In this document: in pieces, positions 51,409 to 59,120 of the stretch
Numbering within the stretch: the first letter of the stretch is position 1
How the letters are laid out: every line of letters starts with the position of its first letter
Assembly: GCF_026625985.1 (NCBI RefSeq)
Contig: NZ_CP113116.1
Span: 2,976,001 to 3,040,000, forward strand
Direction of reading: 5' to 3'
Length of the DNA: 64,000 bases
Origin: Mycobacterium sp. Aquia_213
GTDB lineage: Bacteria; Actinomycetota; Actinomycetes; Mycobacteriales; Mycobacteriaceae
Program-made: the position numbers and the translations under genes
The notes under the pieces: generated by a model
Database searches by the model: none
What the model saw: the letters and a program-made list of their open reading frames with translations, nothing else
What the model was told of the DNA's origin: nothing

Positions 51409-51729
51409 CTATGGATGCTGCGGCAATGGCAGAGGATCTCCCGGACCATGCACAAGACGCGGGGGCCGCTTCGGGGGCGGCGGCCGGTCGGGGTTGATGG
51501 GCCCACAGTTCAGGCCGGAGATGCAGCCACCGCCGCCGCCGGCGGGCTTGACCGGTAGGGCGCCGCCACCATCCCCGGGGGGCGCGGGGACGACAGTCGA
51601 CGAAGGGACGGTCGCGCTACGCTGCGACTGGTCAGGTGCGTCAATACCGCCGAACGCCAGGGCAAGTACGGCCGCACCACCGCACAACGCGGCTACCGTC
51701 CTGCCTATGTAGATCGCCACCCCATCCAC
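51409..51729 (-). CDS. small secreted or membrane-anchored Pro-rich protein
   Basis: A 106-residue predicted exported protein with a signal-like hydrophobic segment (RTVAALCGGAAVLALAFGG) and a Gly/Pro-rich tail with a possible short C-x-n-C pair (CISGLNCG). GTG 51729 was chosen from the GAGG site five bases upstream. No family is known. Its first ~25 residues are closely mirrored by a second small ORF just upstream on the minus strand. Confidence 0.6.
   Translation of the reverse strand: MDGVAIYIGRTVAALCGGAAVLALAFGGIDAPDQSQRSATVPSSTVVPAPPGDGGGALPVKPAGGGGGCISGLNCGPINPDRPPPPKRPPRLVHGPGDPLPLPQHP
51647..51710. repeat. direct repeat, copy A (signal-peptide region)
   Basis: This 64-bp segment encodes (on the minus strand) the N-terminal hydrophobic part of the small secreted protein at 51409-51729. 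It matches 51834-51897 at 53 of 64 bases, offset by 187 bp in the same orientation. Confidence 0.8.
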
Positions 51730-51760
51730 AGTAACCTCTTCGCGCGAATCCGTTGACCGC

Positions 51761-51907
51761 CTACAACCCATGCGCCGGGGTCGCAGTCGACGGCGGGTCC
51801 GCGTTGGTGTGCGGCACACCGACACCGCCGAAACCGCCGAGCGCCAGGGCAAGTCCGGCCGCACCGCTGCACGCTGCGGCGACCGTCCTGCCCGTGCGGT
51901 TGAGCAC
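51761..51907 (-). CDS. short paralogue of the small secreted protein
   Basis: A 48-residue frame starting at GTG 51907 with the same hydrophobic segment as its neighbour (RTVAAACSGAAGLALALGG) and a short Pro/Thr tail ending PAHGL. It has no clear ribosome site, so it may be an undergrown duplicate rather than a working gene. The DNA of the signal region repeats at 51647-51710. Confidence 0.45.
   Translation of the reverse strand: MLNRTGRTVAAACSGAAGLALALGGFGGVGVPHTNADPPSTATPAHGL
51834..51897. repeat. direct repeat, copy B (signal-peptide region)
   Basis: Second copy of the 64-bp segment also found at 51647-51710 (53 of 64 identical, same orientation). It encodes the hydrophobic part of the 48-residue ORF at 51761-51907. 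The pair indicates a local tandem duplication. Confidence 0.8.
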
Positions 51908-51981
51908 GTGCAGAATTTTAGATCTTTTGCGGCATGCTGTGTAGAGCTCGCGGTCGCCGGGCAGCCGAGGAGACGGTCATT

Positions 51982-52521
51982 ATGGAAACCAGGCAATCTG
52001 CCATCCGGTCGGGACTGCAAGCCAAACGACTCTGGCCGGGCGTGCTCAGCGGCGCGGCCGCGGGCGCCGCAGGCACCACCACCTTGAATGTCATCACCTA
52101 CCTAGACATCGCGGTGCGGGGCCGTCCGACCAGCAGCACACCGGAACGGACCGTCGAAGCCATGGCAAGGCTGTTCGGCGTCACGGTTCCCGGCAGCGGC
52201 GACGTGCTCGCCCACCGGATCTCGGGCCTCGGCGCGCTCACCGGCTACGCCGCGGGCATCGGGATGGGCATCATTCTCGGGGTGGCGTATGCCCTGGGCT
52301 GGCGGCCCGGATTGCTGGTCGCCACGCTGGTCGCGTCGGCCCTCGCGCTGGTGGGCACCAACGGGCCGATGACCGTTCTCGGGGTCACCAATCCGCTTAC
52401 CTGGAGCCTCGTCGACTGGATCAGCGACCTGATTCCGCATCTGGGCTACGGCATAGTCACCGCCCTGGTGTTGTACTACCTCGCACCGCTGTGCCGGCCC
52501 CCGGCCGAAACACGCCCCTGA
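51982..52521 (+). CDS. multi-pass membrane protein, unknown
   Basis: A 179-residue membrane protein with hydrophobic segments at about residues 20-45, 85-110, 112-138 and 150-175, joined by short loops; the N-terminus is basic. ATG 51982 follows AGGAG at a suitable distance. I do not recognise a family. It lies just after the small secreted ORFs, which are on the other strand. Confidence 0.7.
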   Translation: METRQSAIRSGLQAKRLWPGVLSGAAAGAAGTTTLNVITYLDIAVRGRPTSSTPERTVEAMARLFGVTVPGSGDVLAHRISGLGALTGYAAGIGMGIILGVAYALGWRPGLLVATLVASALALVGTNGPMTVLGVTNPLTWSLVDWISDLIPHLGYGIVTALVLYYLAPLCRPPAETRP

Positions 52522-52658
52522 CGCAGCATCCCCAGTTCGCCTTCACCATCCGACGCAAACGGATGGGCGCCGCGCGCACGCATGCTTTCCGCCCGCTGCG
52601 GTGTTCAACTTTGAAGCCGAAGATGGCGTATGTCCCGAACGGGAAAGGACTACGGCAC

Positions 52659-52703
52659 ATGGCCGCAACAAACCGCCAATTCTGGGCGGAACCGCTCGCG
52701 TGA
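52659..52703 (+). CDS. possible 14-codon leader ORF coupled to hydrolase
   Basis: ATG 52659 opens MAATNRQFWAEPLA with its TGA overlapping the hydrolase GTG as GTGA. AAAGGA lies nine bases upstream (52644-52649), while the hydrolase GTG at 52700 has no ribosome site of its own. Translation of the hydrolase may therefore depend on it. It is short, so the call rests only on this layout. Confidence 0.4.
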   Translation: MAATNRQFWAEPLA

Positions 52704-53581
52704 ACACCGCACAGGTCACCGGGCTGCTCGAGCGTTATCGCTCATCCGGCCGTACCTTCACGGCCGGGGGCATTTCGTCGTTTGCCCTTGACGACGGCCC
52801 GCCCGACGCACCTGCGGTGGTGTGCGTGCATGGCGTTCCGTCCTCGGCTTACCTCTACCGCAAGGTGGTGCCGGCAATCGCTGCCAGCGGGTTACGCGCC
52901 ATTGCGATCGACCTGCCCGGCCTTGGGCTTGCGGAACGGCCCATCGATGCCGACTACACCTGGACCGGACTTGGCCGATGGTTGCTGTCGGCGATCAACG
53001 AATTGCACCTCGACCGCTTCCACCTGGTCGTGCACGATATCGGCGGGCCCATCGGATTCGAGGCGGCCAACGCCGTACCCGAGCGGGTGCTGTCGATGAC
53101 GTTACTGAACACACTCATCGAAGTGGAGTCGTTCCATCGACCATGGCCGATGGAACCTTTCGCGCACCGGGGCATCGGAGAAGCCTGGCTGGCGTCCCTG
53201 CGCGTGCCGGGCGCCTTTCTGTCCATCATGCGACTCTTCGGGGTGAGCCGCCGCGTGCCGAACGCCGAAATCGCCTGCTGGCTACCGCTGCTCTTCGGCG
53301 ACGACGGCGGGCGGGCATTCCTGAAAATCATGCGCGGTTTCGAGCTGAACGGCGCCAAGCAGCAGCAGTACCTTGATGCCGTCCACCAACGGCCCCACCC
53401 GGTGCAAATCGTTTGGGGAGCACGCGACGCGATGTTGCCGTGGCGACGTCAAGGCGTCCAGGCGCAACGCGCCACCGGCGTAACGGAGCCGATCCTGCTG
53501 CCGGGCAAGCACTTTCTACAAGAGGATTACCCCCGCGAGATTGCCGACGCGGTCAGTCATTTCGTGACACGTCACGGCTAG
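52700..53581 (+). CDS. alpha/beta hydrolase with Asp nucleophile (haloalkane dehalogenase/epoxide hydrolase-like)
   Basis: A 293-residue alpha/beta hydrolase. The nucleophile elbow reads HDIGGPIG, so Asp113 takes the place of the usual Ser, as in haloalkane dehalogenases and epoxide hydrolases. The acid Asp243 (WGARDAMLP) and the base His271 (GKHFLQED) complete a triad. The N-terminal HGVPSSAYLYR is the oxyanion loop. It should cleave carbon-halogen or epoxide bonds, not esters. GTG 52700 overlaps a 14-codon leader. Confidence 0.85.
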   Translation: MNTAQVTGLLERYRSSGRTFTAGGISSFALDDGPPDAPAVVCVHGVPSSAYLYRKVVPAIAASGLRAIAIDLPGLGLAERPIDADYTWTGLGRWLLSAINELHLDRFHLVVHDIGGPIGFEAANAVPERVLSMTLLNTLIEVESFHRPWPMEPFAHRGIGEAWLASLRVPGAFLSIMRLFGVSRRVPNAEIACWLPLLFGDDGGRAFLKIMRGFELNGAKQQQYLDAVHQRPHPVQIVWGARDAMLPWRRQGVQAQRATGVTEPILLPGKHFLQEDYPREIADAVSHFVTRHG

Positions 53582-53672
53582 GTCCAAGCCTATTCGGCAC
53601 GCCTGAAAGCGCTTGCCCTCGAGCTGCAGCTAACGGCGCCGACAAGCGGCTAGCTCGGCTACTGTCTGCACT

Positions 53673-54518
53673 GTGCTGATCGGATTCCTACTCGCTCTGG
53701 GCTGCTCGGTGTGCTACGGCACCGCCTCGGTACTGCAGGCCGTCGCGGCGCGGTCGGTGGAATCCAGCGGCAAGTCCGGCGTCGACGCGATGCTGCTGCT
53801 GCGCGCGCTGCGCCAGTGGCGCTACCTCGTGGGCATTGGACTGGACGGACTCGGTTTCGTACTGCAGGTCGCGGCGCTGCGATTGGTGCCCATCTACGTC
53901 GTCGCCGCGGCGCTGGCCGCCTCGATCGCGGTCACCGGCATCGTGTCCGTCTGGGTGCTCTCGGCCCGGCTCTCCAGGGCCGAGTGGACGGCCGTGGGTG
54001 TCGTCTGCCTGAGCCTCGTCGCACTCGCTGCTGCCGCCGGGCCAGGACACTTCCGCCATGGCCCACCCGGACTCGGCTGGGCGCTGATCGGCGTCGTCGT
54101 CGTGATATTCCTCGGCGGTGCAATCGCCGGCCGGTTGCCCGACGGTGAGCGCTCGCTCGCACTGGGCCTGGCCGCCGGCAGCGGGTTCGGCGTCGTCGAG
54201 ATCGGGGTGCGCATGCTCGAGGAGATCGATCCGACCAAGGCCGCCTTCTACACCAACCCGGCGCTGTACGCCGCGGCGGGAGGCGGCGCCGCGGGATTCC
54301 TGCTGTTCACGTCCGCACTGCAACGCGGATCGGTCACCACCACGGTGGCCGCCATGGTCGTCGGGGAGACCATCGCGCCCGCACTTGTCGGCGTGCTATG
54401 GCTGGGCGATACCGCGCGACCCGGCTGGGGCTGGGTGGTCATCCTGGGCTTCGTCGTGGCGGTGGCCGGCACCCTGGTCCTGGCCCGCTTCGGCGAAGCG
54501 CCCAGCACGGCGGAGTGA
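53673..54518 (+). CDS. DMT superfamily (EamA-like) transporter
   Basis: A 281-residue membrane protein with about nine or ten hydrophobic helices in two EamA-like halves (LIGFLLALGCSVCYGTASVLQ...; the second half from about residue 145). The AAALAASIAVTGIVSVWVLSARLS segment is typical. It probably exports or exchanges a small metabolite; no substrate can be named. It ends 1 bp from the convergent acyl-CoA synthetase stop. Confidence 0.82.
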   Translation: MLIGFLLALGCSVCYGTASVLQAVAARSVESSGKSGVDAMLLLRALRQWRYLVGIGLDGLGFVLQVAALRLVPIYVVAAALAASIAVTGIVSVWVLSARLSRAEWTAVGVVCLSLVALAAAAGPGHFRHGPPGLGWALIGVVVVIFLGGAIAGRLPDGERSLALGLAAGSGFGVVEIGVRMLEEIDPTKAAFYTNPALYAAAGGGAAGFLLFTSALQRGSVTTTVAAMVVGETIAPALVGVLWLGDTARPGWGWVVILGFVVAVAGTLVLARFGEAPSTAE

Positions 54519-54519
54519 G

Positions 54520-56124
54520 CTACGAGGGCGCTGTCTCCGAAACTGGTTGCACGGCATACATATACGTGGTGCCGCGCGGCTCTCGGGTCAGTAAGATCCC
54601 GTCCTCGGCACTGATGCCGGTAGCGGTCAGCTCGCGCTTGAGGATCTTGTTGGTGGCCGTCGCCGGCAGGTCGTCGTTGATGCGCACGTAGCGCGGCCAC
54701 GCCTTCGGTGAGAGGTCGCCTTGTGCGGCCAGGAACTCCTCGAGATCGGTTGGCCGCAGATCCATCCCGCGACGAAGCACCAGCGCCGCCATGACCTGGT
54801 CGCCGACCCGCTCGTCCGGCACGGCATACACCGCGACCTGGCTAACCTGCGGCAGGCGTTCCAGGATCCGCTCGATCGGTGCCGCCGCGAGGTTCTCGCC
54901 GTCCACCCGCATCCAGTCGGCGGTGCGGCCGGCCAGGTAGATCCAGCCGTCGGAGTCGCGGTAGGCCAAATCGCCGGCCCAGTACATGCCGTGTCGCATC
55001 CGCTCGGCCGTCGCATCCGGGTCGTTGTAGTAGCCGACGAACGGCCCCGCCCCCTGGGTGTTGACCAGTTCGCCGACGGCGTCGTCGAAGTTGGTCAGTG
55101 CGCCGTGTTCGTCGAACTGCGCGACGGCACACTCTTTCAGGGTCGTCGGGTTGTAGATGCCGACTCCGGGATAGGGCTTGCCGATCGAGCCCGGCGGCGT
55201 GCCGTCTTCGCGCACCACGATCACCGCGAATTCGCTGGACCCGAAGCTGTCGACCACGCGGCACCCGAAACGCCGTGCGAATTCCGCGATATCGCGATCC
55301 GTTGCCTCGTTGCCGAACGCCATGCGCAGCGTGGTGTCGGCGTCGTCGGGACGCTCGGGGGTGGAAAGGATCAGGGCTAGTGGCTTGCCGACGTAGTTCA
55401 GGTAGGTCACGCGGTAGCGGCGGACGTCGTCGATGAACCGCGTCGGTGAGAACTTGGCGGGGACCATCAGCGCACCGCTGCCGATGGCGACGGCCCAGCC
55501 GGCGGCAACGCCGTTGGAGTGAAACAGTGGCATGGCCAGGTAGCAGACATCGTCCGCGGTGACGTCGTATTGAAAGATCAGACTGGCGCCGCACATGATC
55601 GCCATCCCGTGCGCGAACCGCACGGCCTTGGGATTGCCGCTGGTTCCGGAGGTGAAGATCATCATGAACGTGTCGGCGGCGGTGACCTCGCGGTGCGGAG
55701 TCAAAGCCGGCGCCGCGGCGACCGCATCGGCGTAACCCGCTGCGCCCACGTCAAGAACGTGAATTCCGTTGAGATCCAAGCCCTCCAACAAGGGCAGGTG
55801 CTCAGCGTCGACGAGGATGATCTGGCAGTCGGAACGCTGGATGTCGGAGAGCAGCGCGGGCCCGCGACGGGTGGTGTTGAGGCCGCACAGCACATAGCCG
55901 CCGAGCGCGGCGGCGGCCATCGCGCGCAGCATCGCCGGTGAATTGCCCAGCGCGGCACCGACATGCAACGGGCGGGCCGGATCGGCGAGGGTGATCAGCG
56001 CGGCGGCCTCGGCCTCGGCCTCGGCGAGGTGCTCGCGCCAGGTCCAGCTCGCCTCGCCGTACGCGATCGCGTGAGTGTCGTCGTGCCTGCGCTGCCGCAA
56101 TAGCTGCTGAACCGTCTCCGGCAC
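54520..56124 (-). CDS. acyl-CoA synthetase (FadD, FadD17-like)
   Basis: A 534-residue AMP-binding ligase: phosphate loop MIFTSGTSGNPKAV, SFGSSEF, GDLAYRDSDGWIYLAGRTADWMRVDGENL and the C-terminal ATATNKILKRELT Lys. Sequence character recalls mycobacterial FadD17, which lies near fadE26/fadE27 in the M. tuberculosis cholesterol region, but orthology is not proven. It is the last gene of the nine-gene module and probably makes the acyl-CoA substrate. GTG 56124 follows GAGGAA. Confidence 0.85.
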   Translation of the reverse strand: MPETVQQLLRQRRHDDTHAIAYGEASWTWREHLAEAEAEAAALITLADPARPLHVGAALGNSPAMLRAMAAAALGGYVLCGLNTTRRGPALLSDIQRSDCQIILVDAEHLPLLEGLDLNGIHVLDVGAAGYADAVAAAPALTPHREVTAADTFMMIFTSGTSGNPKAVRFAHGMAIMCGASLIFQYDVTADDVCYLAMPLFHSNGVAAGWAVAIGSGALMVPAKFSPTRFIDDVRRYRVTYLNYVGKPLALILSTPERPDDADTTLRMAFGNEATDRDIAEFARRFGCRVVDSFGSSEFAVIVVREDGTPPGSIGKPYPGVGIYNPTTLKECAVAQFDEHGALTNFDDAVGELVNTQGAGPFVGYYNDPDATAERMRHGMYWAGDLAYRDSDGWIYLAGRTADWMRVDGENLAAAPIERILERLPQVSQVAVYAVPDERVGDQVMAALVLRRGMDLRPTDLEEFLAAQGDLSPKAWPRYVRINDDLPATATNKILKRELTATGISAEDGILLTREPRGTTYMYAVQPVSETAPS

Positions 56125-56145
56125 TGTCTCACTTCCTCTTTGACG

Positions 56146-57741
56146 TCATCGGGTGGTCAACACCAATCCGGCGTAATCGTGGTGGGCCACATCGTCGCAC
56201 TGGCGCCGGTAGGTGCCGAACCCTCCGATGTAGGGCATGAAGGTGCGCTTCTTGCCTTCGATGTTGGCGCCCAGATACCACGACGACGCCGCCCTGGGGA
56301 ACAACGTCCGCTCGGCGGCCTGGGCCACCTGAGCTGTCCAGGTGCGGGCCGCATCGAGGCGTGGCTCGACCTCGCTGACCCCCTGCTGTCGCACGGCTCG
56401 CACCAGATCGATGACCCAGTCGACCTGAACCTCGGCGTGCAACACCATGTTGGCCAGCACCGAGGGGCTGCCCGGCCCGCTGATCGTGAACAGGTTCGGC
56501 AGACCCGGCACCATCAGACCGAGGAAGGTCAGCGGGCCGTCGCTCCAGATGTCCCGTAATCGCTCTCCCCCGGGCCCGCTCGGGTTGATGCGGGTCAACG
56601 CCCCGGTCATGGCGTCGAAGCCGGTGGCGAAGATCAGCACGTCGAGGGGATATGTCGCTTGGGTGGTTCGTACACCGTGCGCGCTGATCTCGGTGATGGG
56701 CTCGCGGCGCAGGTTCACCAGCCGTACGTTGTCGCGGTTGAAGCTGGCGTAGTACCCGTTGTCGGTGCAGATCCGTTTGGTTCCGATCGGGTGGTCGACC
56801 GGGATGAGGTCGGTTGCGACGGCGGGATCGGTGACGATTTCGCGGATCCGCTCCTCGGCGAATTGCCGGGCGACGTCGTTGGCGGCCAGGTCGCTGGTCT
56901 GGTCGGGGAAGGTCTTGGCGAAAAGAACGCCACCCTCGCGCCAGCGCTTCCACAGCGCGTCGGCCCGCTCATCAGGTTCGGCGTCGACGGCGTTCTTGTG
57001 GTAGGTGCCGTGCGGCGTGCCGGCCGCCGCGTAGGCGGAGGCGCGGCGACGCTCGGGATACTGCTCCTGGATCTCTCGTTGTTCCTCGACCGACCACGGC
57101 CGGTTTGGCATCGGGATGGTGTAGTTCGGGGATCGCTGGAATACGACAAGGTTCTGCGCTTGAGCGGCGATGATCGGCGCCACCTGAATCCCGGATGATC
57201 CCGTGCCGATCAGGCCGACCAGCTTGTCGCGCAGATCGGGATCGTCACGCGGCCATGCGGCCGTGAAATACACTTCGCCCGAAAAGTCTTCAACGCCTGC
57301 GATATTAGGCCGGTTCACCGCGGACAGGCAGCCGGTTGCACACACCAGAAACTGCGCCGCATATGTCTGTCCGGTCGCGGTCTCGATCTGCCAGCGAGCT
57401 CGATCGAACGCGGCGCCGACCACGTCGACACCGAATCGGTAGTGGCGACGCAGATCAAAACGGTCCGCGACGTGCCGCAGGTAGGCCAGGATCTCCGGCT
57501 GGGCGGCAAAGCGTTCGCTCCACTGCCAGCTTCTCTGCAGTTCGTCGTCGAAAGAATAGGAGTAGTCCACACTTTCGACGTCGCACCGCGCTCCGGGATA
57601 GCGGTTCCAGTACCAGGTGCCGCCCACATCGGGGGCCGCCTCGAGGGCGATCACCGAAAGGTCCGAAGAGGCCAGTCGGTGCACGGCGTAAAGCCCGGCG
57701 AACCCGGCGCCGATCACAATGACGTCGCATACCTCGGTCAT
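56146..57741 (-). CDS. BVMO-like flavin monooxygenase with altered fingerprint
   Basis: A 531-residue class B flavoprotein with two dinucleotide motifs, VIGAGFAGLYAVHRL near the N-terminus and GLIGTGSSGIQ for NADPH. The Baeyer-Villiger fingerprint F-x-G-x3-H-x3-W-P appears as FSGEVYFTAAWP: Phe159 stands where the conserved His should be, while Phe153, Gly155, Trp163 and Pro164 are kept. It may be a modified BVMO that inserts oxygen into a ketone or ring, or another class B activity. Its ATG overlaps the hydrolase stop (ATGA). Confidence 0.85.
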   Translation of the reverse strand: MTEVCDVIVIGAGFAGLYAVHRLASSDLSVIALEAAPDVGGTWYWNRYPGARCDVESVDYSYSFDDELQRSWQWSERFAAQPEILAYLRHVADRFDLRRHYRFGVDVVGAAFDRARWQIETATGQTYAAQFLVCATGCLSAVNRPNIAGVEDFSGEVYFTAAWPRDDPDLRDKLVGLIGTGSSGIQVAPIIAAQAQNLVVFQRSPNYTIPMPNRPWSVEEQREIQEQYPERRRASAYAAAGTPHGTYHKNAVDAEPDERADALWKRWREGGVLFAKTFPDQTSDLAANDVARQFAEERIREIVTDPAVATDLIPVDHPIGTKRICTDNGYYASFNRDNVRLVNLRREPITEISAHGVRTTQATYPLDVLIFATGFDAMTGALTRINPSGPGGERLRDIWSDGPLTFLGLMVPGLPNLFTISGPGSPSVLANMVLHAEVQVDWVIDLVRAVRQQGVSEVEPRLDAARTWTAQVAQAAERTLFPRAASSWYLGANIEGKKRTFMPYIGGFGTYRRQCDDVAHHDYAGLVLTTR

Positions 57742-58688
57742 GTCGGGGCACCTCGGTAGGCCGGGAGCAGTAGCTCACGCAGGTCGGCACAGACCAGATG
57801 CTGCGCCGATGCGGCCGGTCCGAAGGACTGGATGGTCATGAAGCCGTGGAACAGTCCGGGAAAGTCCCGGTGCACGACCGGCACCCCCGCGTCGCGCAAC
57901 AGGCGCGCATACTCGCCCCCCTCGCTGTGCAGGGGATCGCACCCGGCGGTGACGATCACGGCGGGTGCCAGGCCCGCATGAGAGGCCGCCCGGGCGGGAG
58001 CGACCAGGTAGGGGGGGTCGACAGCCGTTGCAGCACTGAGGTATTGGCGCCAGTACCACTGCATTGCGGCGCGGGTGTTGAAGTATCCGGTGGCGTAGCG
58101 GTGGTAACTGTCGGTGTCGAAAGTCGGATCGATCGCCGGGTAGATCAGCAACTGCGCGACAGGTTGGGTGACTCCGCGGTCGCGGCACAGGATCGCGGTG
58201 ACCGCGGCGAGATTGCCGCCGGCGCTGTCACCGGCGACGGCGATGCGGGTCGGGTCGAGACCCAGCTCGGCGGCGTGCTCGACCACCCAGCAGAACACCG
58301 TGAACGCGTCGAGCACCGCGGCGGGCGCGGGATGTTCCGGAGCGAGACGGTAGTCGACCGACACCACCACGGCCCGGCTGCCGCGGGCCAGGGCCCGGCA
58401 GAATCCATCGTGGGATTCCCTGTCGCAGAAGACGAATCCGCCCCCGTGGTAGAACACGATCGCGGCGCGGTCCGTCGCGTCCTCGCCGTGCGGGGAGTAG
58501 ATGCGTACTCCGATGGCGCCGTCGGGGCCCTGCACCGACCGGTCGGTGGCGCTCTCGACGTCGTCGGAGTTGGTGACCGGCATGCGCCGTGCGGCCACCG
58601 CCGCGCGCGCCTGCGCACCGGTCATGGTCTCGACGCGCGGGAATCCGGCGTTCAACTGGTCGAGCATTGCCTGCACGACATCGTCCAT
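57738..58688 (-). CDS. HSL-family alpha/beta hydrolase
   Basis: A 316-residue esterase/lactonase of the hormone-sensitive-lipase group. HGGGFVF is the oxyanion loop, GDSAGGNL holds the nucleophile Ser, and the C-terminal AGCDPL and FPGLFHGF carry the acid and base. ATG 58688 has GGAGGTG upstream. The BVMO-like gene downstream starts in its stop codon. Together they suggest oxygen insertion followed by ester or lactone cleavage. Confidence 0.87.
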   Translation of the reverse strand: MDDVVQAMLDQLNAGFPRVETMTGAQARAAVAARRMPVTNSDDVESATDRSVQGPDGAIGVRIYSPHGEDATDRAAIVFYHGGGFVFCDRESHDGFCRALARGSRAVVVSVDYRLAPEHPAPAAVLDAFTVFCWVVEHAAELGLDPTRIAVAGDSAGGNLAAVTAILCRDRGVTQPVAQLLIYPAIDPTFDTDSYHRYATGYFNTRAAMQWYWRQYLSAATAVDPPYLVAPARAASHAGLAPAVIVTAGCDPLHSEGGEYARLLRDAGVPVVHRDFPGLFHGFMTIQSFGPAASAQHLVCADLRELLLPAYRGAPT

Positions 58689-58714
58689 CTGCACCTCCGA
58701 CCTCACCGTTGAGG

Positions 58715-59116
58715 TCACGCGGGCCGGTATCTCAAGAGGGTGATGCCGGCCTCGGGCAGATCGTAGAACACCGGCTCCACCCGCATGCCGATCCGGATGT
58801 CGCTCGGGTCGATGTCGACCAATTCGGTGCTGATCCGCGGACCGGCGTCCCACTGCACCACGGCCAACAACTGCGGTACCGCGTCGGCCCAGGGCGGGCC
58901 GGTGGGTCGGCGAGCGACGGTGAAGGTGTACAGCGTTCCCGCACCATCGATTTCGCGCCATTCCAGGTCGTCGGCCAGGGTTCCGGGGGCAAGCGTGCGC
59001 GGATAGAAGACGTAGCGTTGTAGCGAGGGCGAGTACTGCACCACGATTCGGTGCTGGGCCAGGCCATCCCAGAAGGGCTTTGAGACCGGGGTGGGCTCGG
59101 GAACCGGCGTAGTCAA
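58715..59116 (-). CDS. DUF35 OB-fold protein, without zinc-ribbon Cys
   Basis: A 133-residue protein with the DUF35 helical hairpin and OB fold (KPFWDGLAQHRIVVQYSPSLQRYVFYPRTLAPG... GTLYTFTVARR...PQLLAVVQWDAG). Typical DUF35 proteins have a CxxC...CxxC zinc ribbon; this one has no cysteines. DUF35 is the partner of Ltp2 in the cholesterol side-chain retro-aldolase. The start is TTG 59116, four bases after the thiolase-like gene stop. Confidence 0.85.
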   Translation of the reverse strand: MTTPVPEPTPVSKPFWDGLAQHRIVVQYSPSLQRYVFYPRTLAPGTLADDLEWREIDGAGTLYTFTVARRPTGPPWADAVPQLLAVVQWDAGPRISTELVDIDPSDIRIGMRVEPVFYDLPEAGITLLRYRPA

Positions 59117-59120
59117 GGCG

